Of a stretch of 64,000 nt of DNA, positions 11,401-20,698 are shown piece after piece. A model generated the notes under the pieces. It was not told the DNA's origin. It saw only the letters and a program-made list of their open reading frames with translations, and did no database searches. The stretch covers positions 37,531,512 through 37,595,511 of the forward strand of contig OZ020306.1 of the NCBI GenBank assembly GCA_963971305.1, written 5' to 3'. The stretch is from Arcuatula senhousia (lineage: Eukaryota; Mollusca; Bivalvia; Mytilida; Mytilidae). How positions within the stretch are numbered: position 1 is the stretch's first letter; each line of letters starts with the position of its first letter. The position numbers were made by a program, and so were the translations under genes.

Positions 11401-13649
11401 TTGTAATCGGTGATTACCTATGTTTTCCTTAGTCATGTTAATAATGGGTTTTTATTTTATATGTATCTGCTTACTGCTCTAAAGCTTATATACATGTACA
11501 ATATATTAAAATTATTCTAAAGTATTGTAAGATTGTGTATACATGTAGGTCTAATGATTAAATATAAGATTTGTCATATATATACAGTAAAACTTGGTTA
11601 TAACGAATTTCAAGGGAACAGGGAAAACAATTCGTTATAAACGTAATTCGTTGTATTGATATAACGAATTTCGTTATGTCATACAACGATTTCGTTATAG
11701 ACTTTGAACACAAAACGTACATGTGGATATGTTTATTTAATTTACAATTATTACAGTGTATGTACAAACTGGGAAACCACTGAAAGTTATTCTAGTTTTT
11801 GAAAGAAACTAGTAATATCCGACTGTTTTTGTTTACGAGAGAATATTGTTTCTATTTTTGCAATTGCTACAAAAAGATTGTCATCTACATTTTCGACAGT
11901 TTCAAGCACACGACGAACTAAGTCAAGCGCAACTAAACCTTCACTTTTTGTTGGGATTATTAATTCATCGGACTGTTCATCATCAACTTCCGATTCCTCA
12001 GCTTCAGAGTCGGAAGTTAAAAGACTGTCAACAATGTCATCGTCCGTCCTTGTCTCGGTGGCGACAATGTTCTCATCAACATTTATAAAATCGTCCATGG
12101 TGATGCCAATTTGATCAAGCCGATGCTGGATGTTAAACAAATTTGCCAAAGGCACATCGTCTTCGTCGTCCTCGTCGTCAGAGTCGATTGTACTTGCTGT
12201 GTTTTCCTCGTCAGTATTATGAAAACCTGCTTTTTCGAAACATCGACTTATGCATGTTGATCTTACATCTTGCCACGCGACGTGAATCATCCTAATAGCC
12301 TTAAGAACGTGAATACATGGCTCTATCTTCTTATCGTCACACTGAAATAAAATCGTGTCTTGTATTTATTTTCTATTTAGAAAATCTTTGTTTCTAAAAA
12401 AAAATTGTGTCATTAATAAAACAGATACACAATGGAATGTCATCGTCTGTATTTAACCGCATTGTGTTTTACCGTTATTTAAATCAATACACATTCAGCT
12501 GTTAATCGGTGATCTGTTGAGGGGTAAACGGTTTATTATACATAATTGTTTATTTTGCAAGGTGAGTTCGTTTTAATACGGGTTAATTATGGGATCAGTT
12601 GATCCTGTTTAAATTGTGTTTGCATAAAAGTAATTTATTTAATTGTTTAGAGATTTTATTTTTAATTACTGACCTGCAATATGTAATGTTCTGGTTCCGT
12701 TTTTCCTTGAACCACTCGTAAAGAGCCGAATCTACGCTTTCATGTTTTGAAGAACGATGGCGTTTTCGAGCAGGAGACACTGACGATTCCTCGTAGGATT
12801 CAATAATCTTTTCCTTGTTTTTTAATATTGTACTTAAGGTGTTCGGCAGAATTTCAAATTTAGCTGCAATTTCCTTTTTAGGAGTATTTCCCGTTTCACA
12901 ACATTGAATGATTTCGTATTTTGTTTCTAACGATATAGCTTTTCTTTTCCTACCAGGAGAAGCCATTTTAACATTAAATAAACTCAAATAGATCTAACAT
13001 AGTTTTTATTGAAATAACAACAATTCACGTTTGTTTAATTAGATAACCTGTATTACCTTTGAAGTTTGTCGGTTCAATCATTGATTATCGCCTTTACCTT
13101 TGGGCATTTTTCAGTTCGTTATATGAGAGTAATTTTTAATGTGTATTGGCATTTTGGGAATTGAAAATAAGTTCGTAGTATCCGAATATTCGTTATAAAC
13201 GAATTCGTTATATCCACGATATTTTACATTGAAACTGCTGAAGTTTGGTCGGGGATTTGAAAAAAATTCGTTATAAGCGTAAATTCGTTGTAAGCGAGTT
13301 CGTTATATTCGAGTTTTACTGTACACATTTTAAAGAATGTTTTCACGGTGCTTTTCATGGAAAAGTTTTGTAAAAATATTTGAGTTTGATGTCATCATAC
13401 ATTTTTTGTCAGCTTTGTATCATAAAACAATATTTAAATATTGAATAATTACTAATTAACTATGAATTTTATTGATATTTATTTTCAGAAGTTATGATAG
13501 ATTCATATTCATCAGCCACGGTGGCAAAAATTCAAGACAAGATGTTTCGTTACTTAAAATATGCGCCAGGGAGGACAGGTGGTGGGGGCAGACACCATTC
13601 ACGCCGACTGCGGCATCTACCTCAGCACCAGCAGCTACGTCAACATTAG
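8292..13649 (+). CDS. Multi-exon gene of an uncharacterised mollusc family (W..WP / NWTKF.LIKIK N-terminal region), possibly decaying
   Basis: Five candidate exons lie at 8,292 or 8,313-8,495, 9,310-9,431, 10,041-10,130, 11,044-11,115 and 13,489-13,649. The last three join in one frame through phase 1 introns with good borders (AAAG|GTAAGT, GAAG|GTAAAT, TTTTCAG acceptor) and end at TAG. Exon 1 encodes TIPTVWIQGNYVMWPP and then NWTKFVLIKIKFSS. I recall this W..WP then NWTKF.LIKIK layout as the N-terminal region of many uncharacterised invertebrate proteins, some with BEN or DUF4806 domains further on. Exon 2 is acidic and then basic (SGSEDETDLIKRQRKKK), as expected after that domain. The last exon encodes KIQDKMFRYLKYAPGRTGGG. 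No domain in exons 3-5 is recognised. Odd points: a one-base frameshift in exon 1, and exon 2 ends in phase 0 at CAG|GTACTG, which does not fit exon 3 in its favoured frame, so an exon or alternative donor is missing. Introns carry several transposons. Confidence 0.5.
8793..8971. mobile_element. Short TIR element with TTGTCTCGCCT ends (intronic)
   Basis: TTGTCTCGCCTGCGA on the left is answered by AAAGGCGAGACAA at the right, enclosing about 180 bp without coding potential. I recognise the end as a common mussel miniature element. It sits in the first intron of the + strand gene. Confidence 0.6.
9310..9431 (+). CDS. Exon 2 of the 8.3-13.6 kb gene
   Basis: It follows TATTTTGCAG and ends at TTACAG|GTACTG. 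Entered in phase 1 (matching exon 1) it is open throughout, with an acidic block (SGSEDETD) followed by a basic block (KRQRKKK), possibly a nuclear localisation signal. Its phase 0 end does not match the next exon as I read it. Confidence 0.5.
10041..10130 (+). CDS. Exon 3 of the 8.3-13.6 kb gene
   Basis: 90 nt between AATCTAGCAG and AAAAAAG|GTAAGT, a strong donor. In the phase 1 frame it reads SSSCQEQCSSSATYAIYRQN and joins smoothly to the next exon. No domain recognised; low-complexity Ser/Gln/Pro composition. Confidence 0.5.
10283..10765. mobile_element. Non-autonomous mariner/Tc1-like element, ends CTCACTCAAAAAAGTTACGC
   Basis: Terminal inverted repeats of about 60 bp start CTCACTCAAAAAAGTTACGC on the left and CTCTCTCAAAAAAGTTACGC read inward from the right, and both continue into the GGGAAATTTT and TAAACCTA motifs. 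TA flanks both sides. The 483 bp carries no transposase. TCAAAAAAGTT-type ends with a TA target resemble Tc1/mariner-class elements I know from invertebrates. It lies in the intron between exons 3 and 4 of the + strand gene. Confidence 0.75.
11044..11115 (+). CDS. Exon 4 of the 8.3-13.6 kb gene
   Basis: 72 nt between TTTTCTAG and GTGAAG|GTAAAT. The phase 1 frame gives AIPQAPKPPAKRTCGSSVQL, a Pro/Ala-rich linker that is in frame with both neighbours. Confidence 0.5.
11787..12350 (-). pseudogene. C-terminal fragment of Tigger-type transposase
   Basis: Encodes ILFQCDDKKIEPCIHVLKAI, then AWQDVRSTCISRCFEKAGF, a very acidic segment (DSDDEDDEDD) and a terminal QSDITSFFQKLE. This order matches the region after the DDE domain in Tigger/jerky-like transposases. 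It lacks its own start and the catalytic domain, so it cannot transpose on its own. Confidence 0.75.
12595..12987 (-). pseudogene. N-terminal DNA-binding fragment of Tigger-type transposase
   Basis: 130 residues starting at an ATG at 12,987. They contain the psq-type helix-turn-helix (LETKYEIIQCCETGNTPKKE, then LPNTLSTILKNKEKI) and the beginning of the second CENP-B helix-turn-helix (VDSALYEWFKEKRNQNI), after which similarity stops. Such fragments bind TIR DNA in the family; whether this one is expressed is unknown. Confidence 0.75.
13489..13649 (+). CDS. Last exon of the 8.3-13.6 kb gene
   Basis: After TATTTTCAG it is entered in phase 1 and reads EVMIDSYSSATVAKIQDKMF, then YLKYAPGRTGGGGR and a His/Arg/Gln-rich end, stopping at TAG 13,647-13,649. 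Just downstream, a second frame stays open with a Thr/Ala/Pro-rich repeat (TSAPAATST, TSAPAAILTS); two imperfect 42-bp repeats near 13,622 and 13,688 explain this. A one-base shift would extend the protein into it. No polyadenylation signal is obvious. Confidence 0.5.
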
Positions 13650-13875
13650 AACTGGCATTGACATTGACATCTTTACCGGCAGGCACTTCAGCACCAGCAG
13701 CCATATTAACATCAACACCGGCAGTGACAGAGGACAGGAGACCCTTCAGCGGATTTTATTTGAAGACTTTAGACTCATATGGTGTTCAAAAAGTTGAAAA
13801 AAATGTATAAAAAGGTGAAAAAAAGATATCATGTAACCCGCCAACATTTTCCGCTTAAGCCACTCTTGTAAGTTT

Positions 13876-14600
13876 AGAGGAAAATGAGATGTGGAAAAAG
13901 AGTACGCGACACAACCTACAATATAAACGTAAATTTAAAACATCCACAATGGAAAACAGCCAGCAGCCTCAATGTGACCAGTGGTCGCTGCTTGCTGTTT
14001 TTTAATTGGCGCCTGGATTGAAAATAAATTACATATGATTCAAGCCCAATCCTAAAGTGCAATGAAAGACCCTCTTTTTGACAAAAAACAATTAACATAA
14101 ATACAAACTAAATACAAACATAAGCTTTGATAAAGATTCCTGGCTTAGGACAGGCACATTACAAATGTGGCGGGGTTAAACTAGTTTTTTGGCGACAACT
14201 ATTGATAATCAATAACAAAGCACAAACCAACAAACAGTAAAAATCAAATCGATAGAAGTTCAATTCAACAAGAGAGTATCTGAGAAAACAGGACGTAGAG
14301 ATACTCCCTTGAGAACACTCGAAGTACTGACAGTTAGCTAAGAAGCATCCATCGACTGATGTTAAAGAAAATCAAGCATGTCGATTTTAAATCCGACACA
14401 ACACGTCAAACAATTCATGATTTTATGATGCATCATCACACAAAACCAACACACTTGACCGCTGTAATGCTAAAAAATGACATACGTATAAAACAGTAAT
14501 AGAAGGCAATTAACATTTTAAAGTAAGTATCAAATGATCAATATTTTTACCAAAGAATAAGACTAAATTCAAAGATTTTACTAAAATTTCCATTTCATAA
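13876..14600 (-). repeat. 3' tail of a dispersed mussel retroelement (copy 1)
   Basis: Read on the - strand this matches 59,520-60,000 on the + strand: the CAAGAGAGTATC-like start, AAAAACTAGTTTAACCCCGC, GCCTGTCCTAAGCCAGGAAT, the CTGGCTGTTTTCCATTGTGG stretch and the GGTTGTGTCGCGTAC end. It lies directly downstream of the reverse transcriptase fragment at 14,607-15,400 (-), so it probably is its 3' untranslated region. Confidence 0.7.
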
Positions 14601-14606
14601 CCTTAA

Positions 14607-15400
14607 TCATAAAGTTTTTAGCCAATTTTGCATTCCCAAAGGATTGTTTTTGAATTTATTTGCTTTCAAAACAACATTACCGTAGAAATCGGGATGGGAT
14701 ATTCCCTTCACAATCAAAATTCGATGTGTACAGTTAAATTTTCCAATAAGGTAAAGATATTTGTGATAAAACTTTGTAAACGACTTCACTAATTTGTGGT
14801 AACGATATCCTTGTTTTAGTAACTTTTTTGTTATACACTGGTTTTTATCATTAAAATCAGACACACCACTGCAGATCCGACCATATCTTACCAACTGTGA
14901 AATATATACTCAGTATGACGGAGCAAGTGGTACATCCCCCTCTCGAAAAGGGAAATTAACAATAGGAAATGAAAAGTCATCCCGTTTATCATATATTTTA
15001 GTGTGTAATTTTCCATTGATAATCTTTAAATCTAGATCTAAAAATGGGCATCTATCACCGGTTAGGTTAGATTTATTCAAGGTTAATTCCTTGGGATATA
15101 TTTCCGTAAAAAAATAGAAAATGTGGGATTGTTTATTGAAAGAATATCGTCGAAATATATGTAGGTATAATTAAAAGTTTCAATGAGATGTTGTCTGTTG
15201 GGGTCTTTTTGAAGTTTCGCCATAAATTAGCATTTACGTCAATTTTTCAGGTACTAGCCATTCCATCTACGTTTAATGGCCCGCTGGGTACTTACACTAC
15301 AAGACTGGTACCTTTAAAAAATTCCTTCCCAATTCAAATCGGGTTACTCACTTCAAGCCAATCTGCGTCAATATAAAAAAGGATACACATTTAAACTCAA
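14607..15400 (-). pseudogene. YIDD-type reverse transcriptase fragment of a retroelement (C-terminal half)
   Basis: On the - strand the catalytic motif appears as YFDDILSINN near 15,120-15,170, followed in another frame by DDFSFPIVNFPF and then a 95-codon open stretch (14,607-14,894) with ISQLVRYGRICSGVSDF, LLKQGYRYHKLVKSFTKFY and GISHPDFYG. This order is typical of an abundant mollusc/cnidarian reverse transcriptase family that I believe is Penelope-like or related; I am not certain of the class. Frameshifts and stops show it is dead. The 3' tail continues to 13,876. Confidence 0.75.
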
Positions 15401-16048
15401 TATGCACATGCTATGCTCGAGTGTGTCTGTGTAAATAACGTTCGTGACTTAACAGCTTGGTTATGATGTGACAGTAAATGAGTAAGATTGTCACGTGCCA
15501 AGTATTTTAAAGTTTGTCATTTGTTAACCTTCATTCAAGTTCGGTAGTTTTGTTATTACCTTTATTAGATTGTTAAAATGTAGAATTGGCAAGGTATAAT
15601 TAAAACAACCTTATATTCTTTCTCGTGTGTGTTTAATTACCTTCTTTTCAGGTTTTTTTTGTGATATTTAAATTCAAAATACATAAAGGTGTGTTTAGAT
15701 GGTTCATATTAATTTGTCGCCTGCTGTTATAATAATTGTTGTAGTCATATGAACTTAAATCTCACCTATCAATCCCACCGGTATGACTTTTTTCGTGGTT
15801 GATGTAACCAGGTGTATATTTTATCCATGACCTATGTGTTGCTTTTGTGTATTAATCGTTTTGTCGTCTATTTCAAAATTGTCTTTTTCATGTTTTCCTT
15901 TTCGCATGCAGTATAAATTTTGACCAAAATGAAACTGATTATAATAAAAATAATGATAATAACACTGATAATAATAATAATTATAATACTAAAATAATAA
16001 TAATAATATAATGATATAATAATATAAAATAAAATAAATAAATAAAAC
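15400..16048. other. Non-coding stretch with retroelement remnants and AAT microsatellite
   Basis: CATTCAAGTTCGGTAGTTTT at 15,533 recurs in the right palindrome arm (38,288), so this includes part of the same retroelement tail family. From about 15,940 to 16,045 the sequence is an imperfect AAT/ATA microsatellite. No host exon seen. Confidence 0.5.
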
Positions 16049-17735
16049 GTCATTTGTTCAGAGAAAAAATGTGAGATCTTTTCCCGTCTCTAGTTACATG
16101 TAATGTTAGTGTCCTATACAAGTACTTATGACAATAGAGTCTTTTTATTTACGATACAATGTTGCAAATAGTTATCTATAGGTCCCAGAATAAAGATCAA
16201 AGGGTCTAGTGTCAGATAAAGTATTATTGTTAAGGACGTTTTGTCGGTTGCTGAGTACAGAAGTTAACTTCCGGTTATAAAAACTAACTTCTAAACTCAG
16301 AAGGTAGTGTTGGTAAAGAATACATACGGTTGCTATGGACTTTTCATAAACGTTACCTTGTTGCTAGGGAATAACCCTGACCCATGACCTTTAATCTTGG
16401 AGTCAAATTGTACCTCTTTGCATACTGATTCACTTTAATATACAGTGTCATGTCAAGTCATACACTTCTTGAACTTAAATTGTGGATTTTTACAAAAAGA
16501 ACATTTAAAGTATACATGTTTATTATAATATATGTTACAATTTAAAAGTTATTGGCAAACAACCTGTTTCTCGAAACATCTGTTGGTCGCCATTTTGAAA
16601 CCGTTCAACCGAGTCATACACTTCTTGGACTCAAATTGTAGGTAATGCATACTGAATCACTTCACTATACAATGTCATGTTTTGAATACTAACTAATACT
16701 GGTTTTCAAGTTATTGGCTGTAAACATGTTTCACGAAACTTGTTACTGCCGACATTTTGAAACTGTTCAACCAAGTCATACACTTTTTGAACTAGAATTA
16801 TGGATTTTTACAAAAAGAACATTTTAAGTATACATGTTTATTATAGTATATGTTACAATTTAAAAGTTATTGGCAAAAAAACTGTTTCGCGAAACATCTT
16901 TTGGTCGCCCTTTTGAAACCGTTCAACCGAATCATACACTTCTTAGACTCAAATTGTAGGTTATTTCTTAGCGGTCTTTTTTATTCACATAATGTCTAAA
17001 TTATCTCTCAGTGTTTAAAAGTTACTTAAAACATATTTTGACGGCGGCCATTTTGAAAATGGCTGTCAGAAGCCATTCGACTTTGGTCTCAAATTATAAG
17101 GCATCAGACGACGATCACAAATAAACCCATATGTTAACTATATTAGCTCAAATAGTTTTCAAGTCATAACCCTAAAACCGTTTAATCGAAATGCGTCAAG
17201 GGCTGTAACTCGAAAACGGTTTGTTATAGAGTGATCGACCTGTTAAATCAAATATAGACCTAAATGAGAGGAACATTTTTCCGATTTATTGTGCGTTTAA
17301 ATTTCTTTTTATTGTTTTTAAAGTTAAAGTGAAAACAAAATTCCAATGGCGGCCATTTTGAAAACGGTGTACCACAAAAAATGTTTGACTCCAGATCTGT
17401 AAGCAGGACCCCCCAATCTACTTGGAAACCAAGTTACATCGAAATCGTCCAACTGTGACGTTTTCGACAAACTTTGCGTCAAATTAAAAACGCGTAACCT
17501 GCAGGAAATTGTTCGAAAAAAATCGTGATCAATCATCCTCCTTACTCCAGGGCAATTTCAATGCTTAATTTTGTTATGCCGGTTGCAGTTTTTGAGGAAG
17601 GATAAACAGGGTTTGCGGAGATTACCCAGTTACTAAAAATATATCAGTTTCACAGGGTCGGTCAAGGCGAGTACTGGTATGACAAAACAATGGGACCAAG
17701 TATCGAATAGATATGTCGTCAATTAATGGCAGAAA
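16049..17735 (+). repeat. 1.7 kb dispersed repeat, copy 1
   Basis: It starts GTCATTTGTTCAGAGAAAAA and ends before the AAT microsatellite at about 17,737. Inside are repeated blocks around TTATTGGCAAA, TTTCGCGAAAC and GCCATTTTGAAACCGTT (near 16,550, 16,720, 16,860). The second copy (17,830-19,510) follows the same order. No long reading frame. I recognise the type from bivalve genomes but cannot name it. Confidence 0.7.
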
Positions 17736-17736
17736 A

Positions 17737-17826
17737 TAATATAATAATAATAATAATAATAATAAAATTGAAAATAACAATAATAATAATAATAATAATA
17801 ATAACAACAATAATAATAATAATTAA
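17737..17826. repeat. AAT microsatellite
   Basis: Nearly uninterrupted AAT units with a few AAC interruptions, sitting exactly between the two copies of the 1.5-1.7 kb repeat. The leucine-rich frame it gives on the other strand is an artefact. Confidence 0.9.
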
Positions 17827-17829
17827 AAA

Positions 17830-19510
17830 GTCATTTGTTCAGAGAACAAATGTGAGGTCTTTCCCATGTTCTTGTCAGTTTGATGATAACTGTTATGTTT
17901 GTTTAGGCTATTTGAGTCTGATTTTGACAATAGTATTAAACTATTAGTTGCAAAAAATGTTCTAGAGTAAAGAGCAGTGAGTCTGAAGTCAGAAAAAGTA
18001 TGGTTGTTAAGGACTTTTATGACGGTTGCTATGAACTAGGGGCTACTTCCGGTTGAAAAAACTTAACCCTAAACTCAAAAAGTAGTCTTGATTTAGAATA
18101 TATATGGTTGCTATGGACTTTTCATTAATGTTACCTTGTTGCTAGGGAATGACCTTGACCCATGACCTTTGACCTTGGACTCAAATTGTAGCTCTTTATA
18201 TACTGATTCATTTCAGTATGCATGTTTACTATACTATCTGTTATGGTTTTAAAGTTATTGGCAAAAAACGTGTTTCGCGAAACTTGTTTGGGCCGCCATT
18301 TTGAAACCGTTTAACCGAATCATGTACTGTTTGGGTTCAAATTGTAGGTAATTTAATTCTCTTTCACTTGAACCCTATGTTTCATTCACCATCTTATATG
18401 GTTAAAATGTTATAAACAAAAAATCATTTTTAAAATAAGAATCAAGGGCGATAACTCAAAAACGACAAGTTTTACGCTTTCGCACCTGAAACACTTTTTG
18501 TAGATTTCGACATGGCGAACATTTTCTCCATGTATTGTCCGCTTCAATTTTGTACGGTTTAATTGTTATTTCATAAAAACTGTTTACGATGTCAGCCATT
18601 TTGAAAATGGCTGCCCGTAACCATTCGACTTTGGTCTTAAATTGAAGGACATATAATGACGGTCACAAAAAACCCATATGTTTACTATATTATCTCTGAC
18701 GGTTTAAAAGTTATAAGCCAAAAACGGATTAGCCGAAACGCGTTAAGGGCCATAACTCGAAAACGGTTTGTCGTACAGTGTTCGACACTTTATATCAAAT
18801 AAAGGTCTAAATGAGACGAGTATTTTCCCCATTACATGTCTGCTTCAATTTTGTATGGTTTTCGAGCTATACTGCAAACAAGGTGTATCATGACCTCTGA
18901 CCTTTAGATTTGACCTTTGACCTTGACATTTTTAGATGTAACATATGTCACTTGGGATGATTGGTGAAGGTCCCAAGTCTCTAGGACTAACCGTCTTGAA
19001 GAAAAAAAAATTGACGAGTCGCGACCCTTTTCGAGTCAAAAACGCGTAACCAGGAAGTTGTTTGGAATTTTTTTTTTGGTCTACAAATCATCCCTAGGAG
19101 TGAAATGACATTTTCCACTCTTTAGTTTTTTGATAACGGTTATAATTTTTGAGTAATTTTGCAAACAAGGTTTTCCGGTCTGGGGCAGATAACCCCGTTA
19201 CTAAAAATAGATCGGTTTCAAAGCATGGGTTTAGGCAAGTATTCGTATGACCGAATAATGGTACCAAGTATCGAAAAGATATGTCGCGACACTTTTCGTC
19301 AAATGACCGCGGAAAAGAAGAAGAAAAATAATAATAACCATAAGAAATACAGTAAGGTCTTTCCTTCTGTGGAAGGGAAAGACCTTAATAATAATAATAA
19401 TCAGAAGAAATACAATAAGGTCTTTCCACTGTAGTGGGAAAGACCTTAATAATAATCAGAAGAAATACAATAAGGTCTTTCCACTGTAGTGGGAAAGACC
19501 TTAATAATAA
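17830..19510 (+). repeat. 1.7 kb dispersed repeat, copy 2, with hairpin tail
   Basis: It starts GTCATTTGTTCAGAGAACAA and parallels copy 1, including GTTGCTATGGACTTTTCAT, CTTGTTGCTAGGGAATGACC and the GTTACTAAAAATAGATCGG end block. After GGAAAAGAAGAAG it carries three hairpins of the AAGGTCTTTCC...GGAAAGACCTT type (19,354-19,387, 19,417-19,447, 19,472-19,502) separated by AAT-rich spacers. Confidence 0.7.
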
Positions 19511-19910
19511 TATAATTATAATAATAATAATGATAATGATAAGAATAATCAGAAGAAATACAGTAAGACCTTAGTAACAATTATATTAATGATAGTAATT
19601 ACAATACTGACTATTGTTAACGTCTATTTTTCATTGTAGGAATTGATGACATTGGTATAAGCAATACAAAATTATAATAAAAGCAATAAGACTCAGTGAC
19701 GGTGCCCATTTTTAACTTTTGGGATTCAACTTTAAAGGAAGAATTCTGTATAGATTATCGAGAAAAACCCTCAAAATGCATATTTTTTTTTAAATTTACA
19801 TAGAAGTTTTTGTGTCAGAACTGTTCAAAAGCGTTGTTTTAGAGATGATTGAAGCTGTTGTGTCAGATTTTGTTAAATCCGTTGTTTAAGAGTTGATTGA
19901 AGCTGTTGTT
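19511..19910. other. AT-rich non-coding stretch with a short tandem duplication
   Basis: Two roughly 50-bp units built on GATTGAAGCTGTTGTGTCAG / GATTGAAGCTGTTGTTTCAG lie at about 19,800-19,915. No gene seen. Confidence 0.5.
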
Positions 19911-19984
19911 TCAGAAAAAAAGAAGACACAAATATGTGTAGTAAGTGTAGGCAACACATCCTACATAAAAAAGCGGCAATCTAG

Positions 19985-20094
19985 AAAATCCACAATGGTA
20001 AACAGCCGAACTGGAATCATCTGAAGTCGTTGTTACAGTTGTTTCTAGCGATTCTGTCACAGTTGTTTCTAGCGATTCTGTTGTCGTATGACCT
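19985..20094 (-). CDS. Possible Thr/Ser-rich exon (mucin-like stalk), uncertain
   Basis: On the - strand TTTTTTGGTCAG precedes a frame entered in phase 1 that reads TTTESLETTVTESLETTVTT followed by TSDDSSS. The repeat TESLETTV occurs twice. Composition suits an extracellular O-glycosylated stalk, and the entry phase would fit the exit phase of the Ig-like exon far upstream on the same strand, but 31 kb separates them and no donor is clear. It may be chance within repeat-derived DNA: TCCACAATGGTAAACAGCC here resembles the 3' tail repeat at 13.94 kb. Confidence 0.3.
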
Positions 20095-20698
20095 GACCAA
20101 AAAACAAAATAATAAAAATCAATTATAAGATACATTTTGCAAGATCTTCTATCTATGAGTATGGTAAAATTTATTATGCTATAATAGGGGTGTTCCGAAG
20201 AGGCGATTATAACCTTTTTTAACCAACGGACGCCCTTACACAACATAGTTTTTTTATTAACTAAAGTTTCCAGGACACAAAAACGATAAACCCGCCTAGC
20301 ATGTAATGCGTGCCGCCCTAAAAATTGACGCCCTTAAACAATGGTCTTTTTAACGTCTATATCAACGGCATGCATAACACACCCAAAATCTGCTATTAAT
20401 GAGTATACTTTTCTTGCAAATGCTTTAAGTCGCTCCAAAAAAGCGATTCCACATTTGGTTTAACCAGCGGACCCCTGTTTAACAAAGATTGTATCAATTA
20501 ATTTTCTACGACTATTGACAGCTTGAGTCGATTGACCGTTCACTACGAAGTATTTTTTGGACGATTATTTATTTAGAAAACTGTGCGAAAATGTTAGTAG
20601 CTTATTGAAAATTTAACACACAAAACATCAAGCGCATGTAACGCGAAGTTATTTATTTTATTGTCTTTGATATAATATTTAATGCATGCAATATAAAC
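20095..20698. other. Non-coding stretch with a short direct repeat
   Basis: Two related blocks (GCGATT...TTTAACCAACGGACGCCC near 20,200-20,235 and GCGATT...TTTAACCAGCGGACCCC near 20,445-20,475) lie in the same orientation. No gene recognised. Confidence 0.45.

Larger units (their letters stand above)
11585..13321 (-). mobile_element. Tigger/pogo-type DNA transposon, internally deleted
   Basis: The termini CAGTAAAACTTGG... and ...GAGTTTTACTG are inverted and flanked by TA (11,583-11,584 and 13,322-13,323). Subterminal TTCGTTATAA / TTATAACGAA motifs recur at both ends, as in Tigger/pogo elements. On the - strand, 12,595-12,987 encodes the N-terminal CENP-B/psq-type helix-turn-helix (KRKAISLETKYEIIQCCE) and 11,787-12,350 encodes the C-terminal part (VAWQDVRS..CFEKAGF, acidic tail, ending SFFQKLE). 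The catalytic DDE domain that should lie between is absent. The element is inserted in the last intron of the + strand gene. Confidence 0.85.

Noticed and set aside
12341..12674. Possible intron joining the two Tigger transposase fragments (GTCAGT...TTTCAG)
   Set aside because: The donor leaves two codon bases while the acceptor frame is phase 0, so the join shifts frame; a deletion explains the gap better.
15868..16053. Ile/Tyr-rich - strand frame
   Set aside because: Translation of an AAT/ATA microsatellite.
17622..17947. Leu- or Ile-rich frames on both strands
   Set aside because: Translation of the AAT microsatellite.
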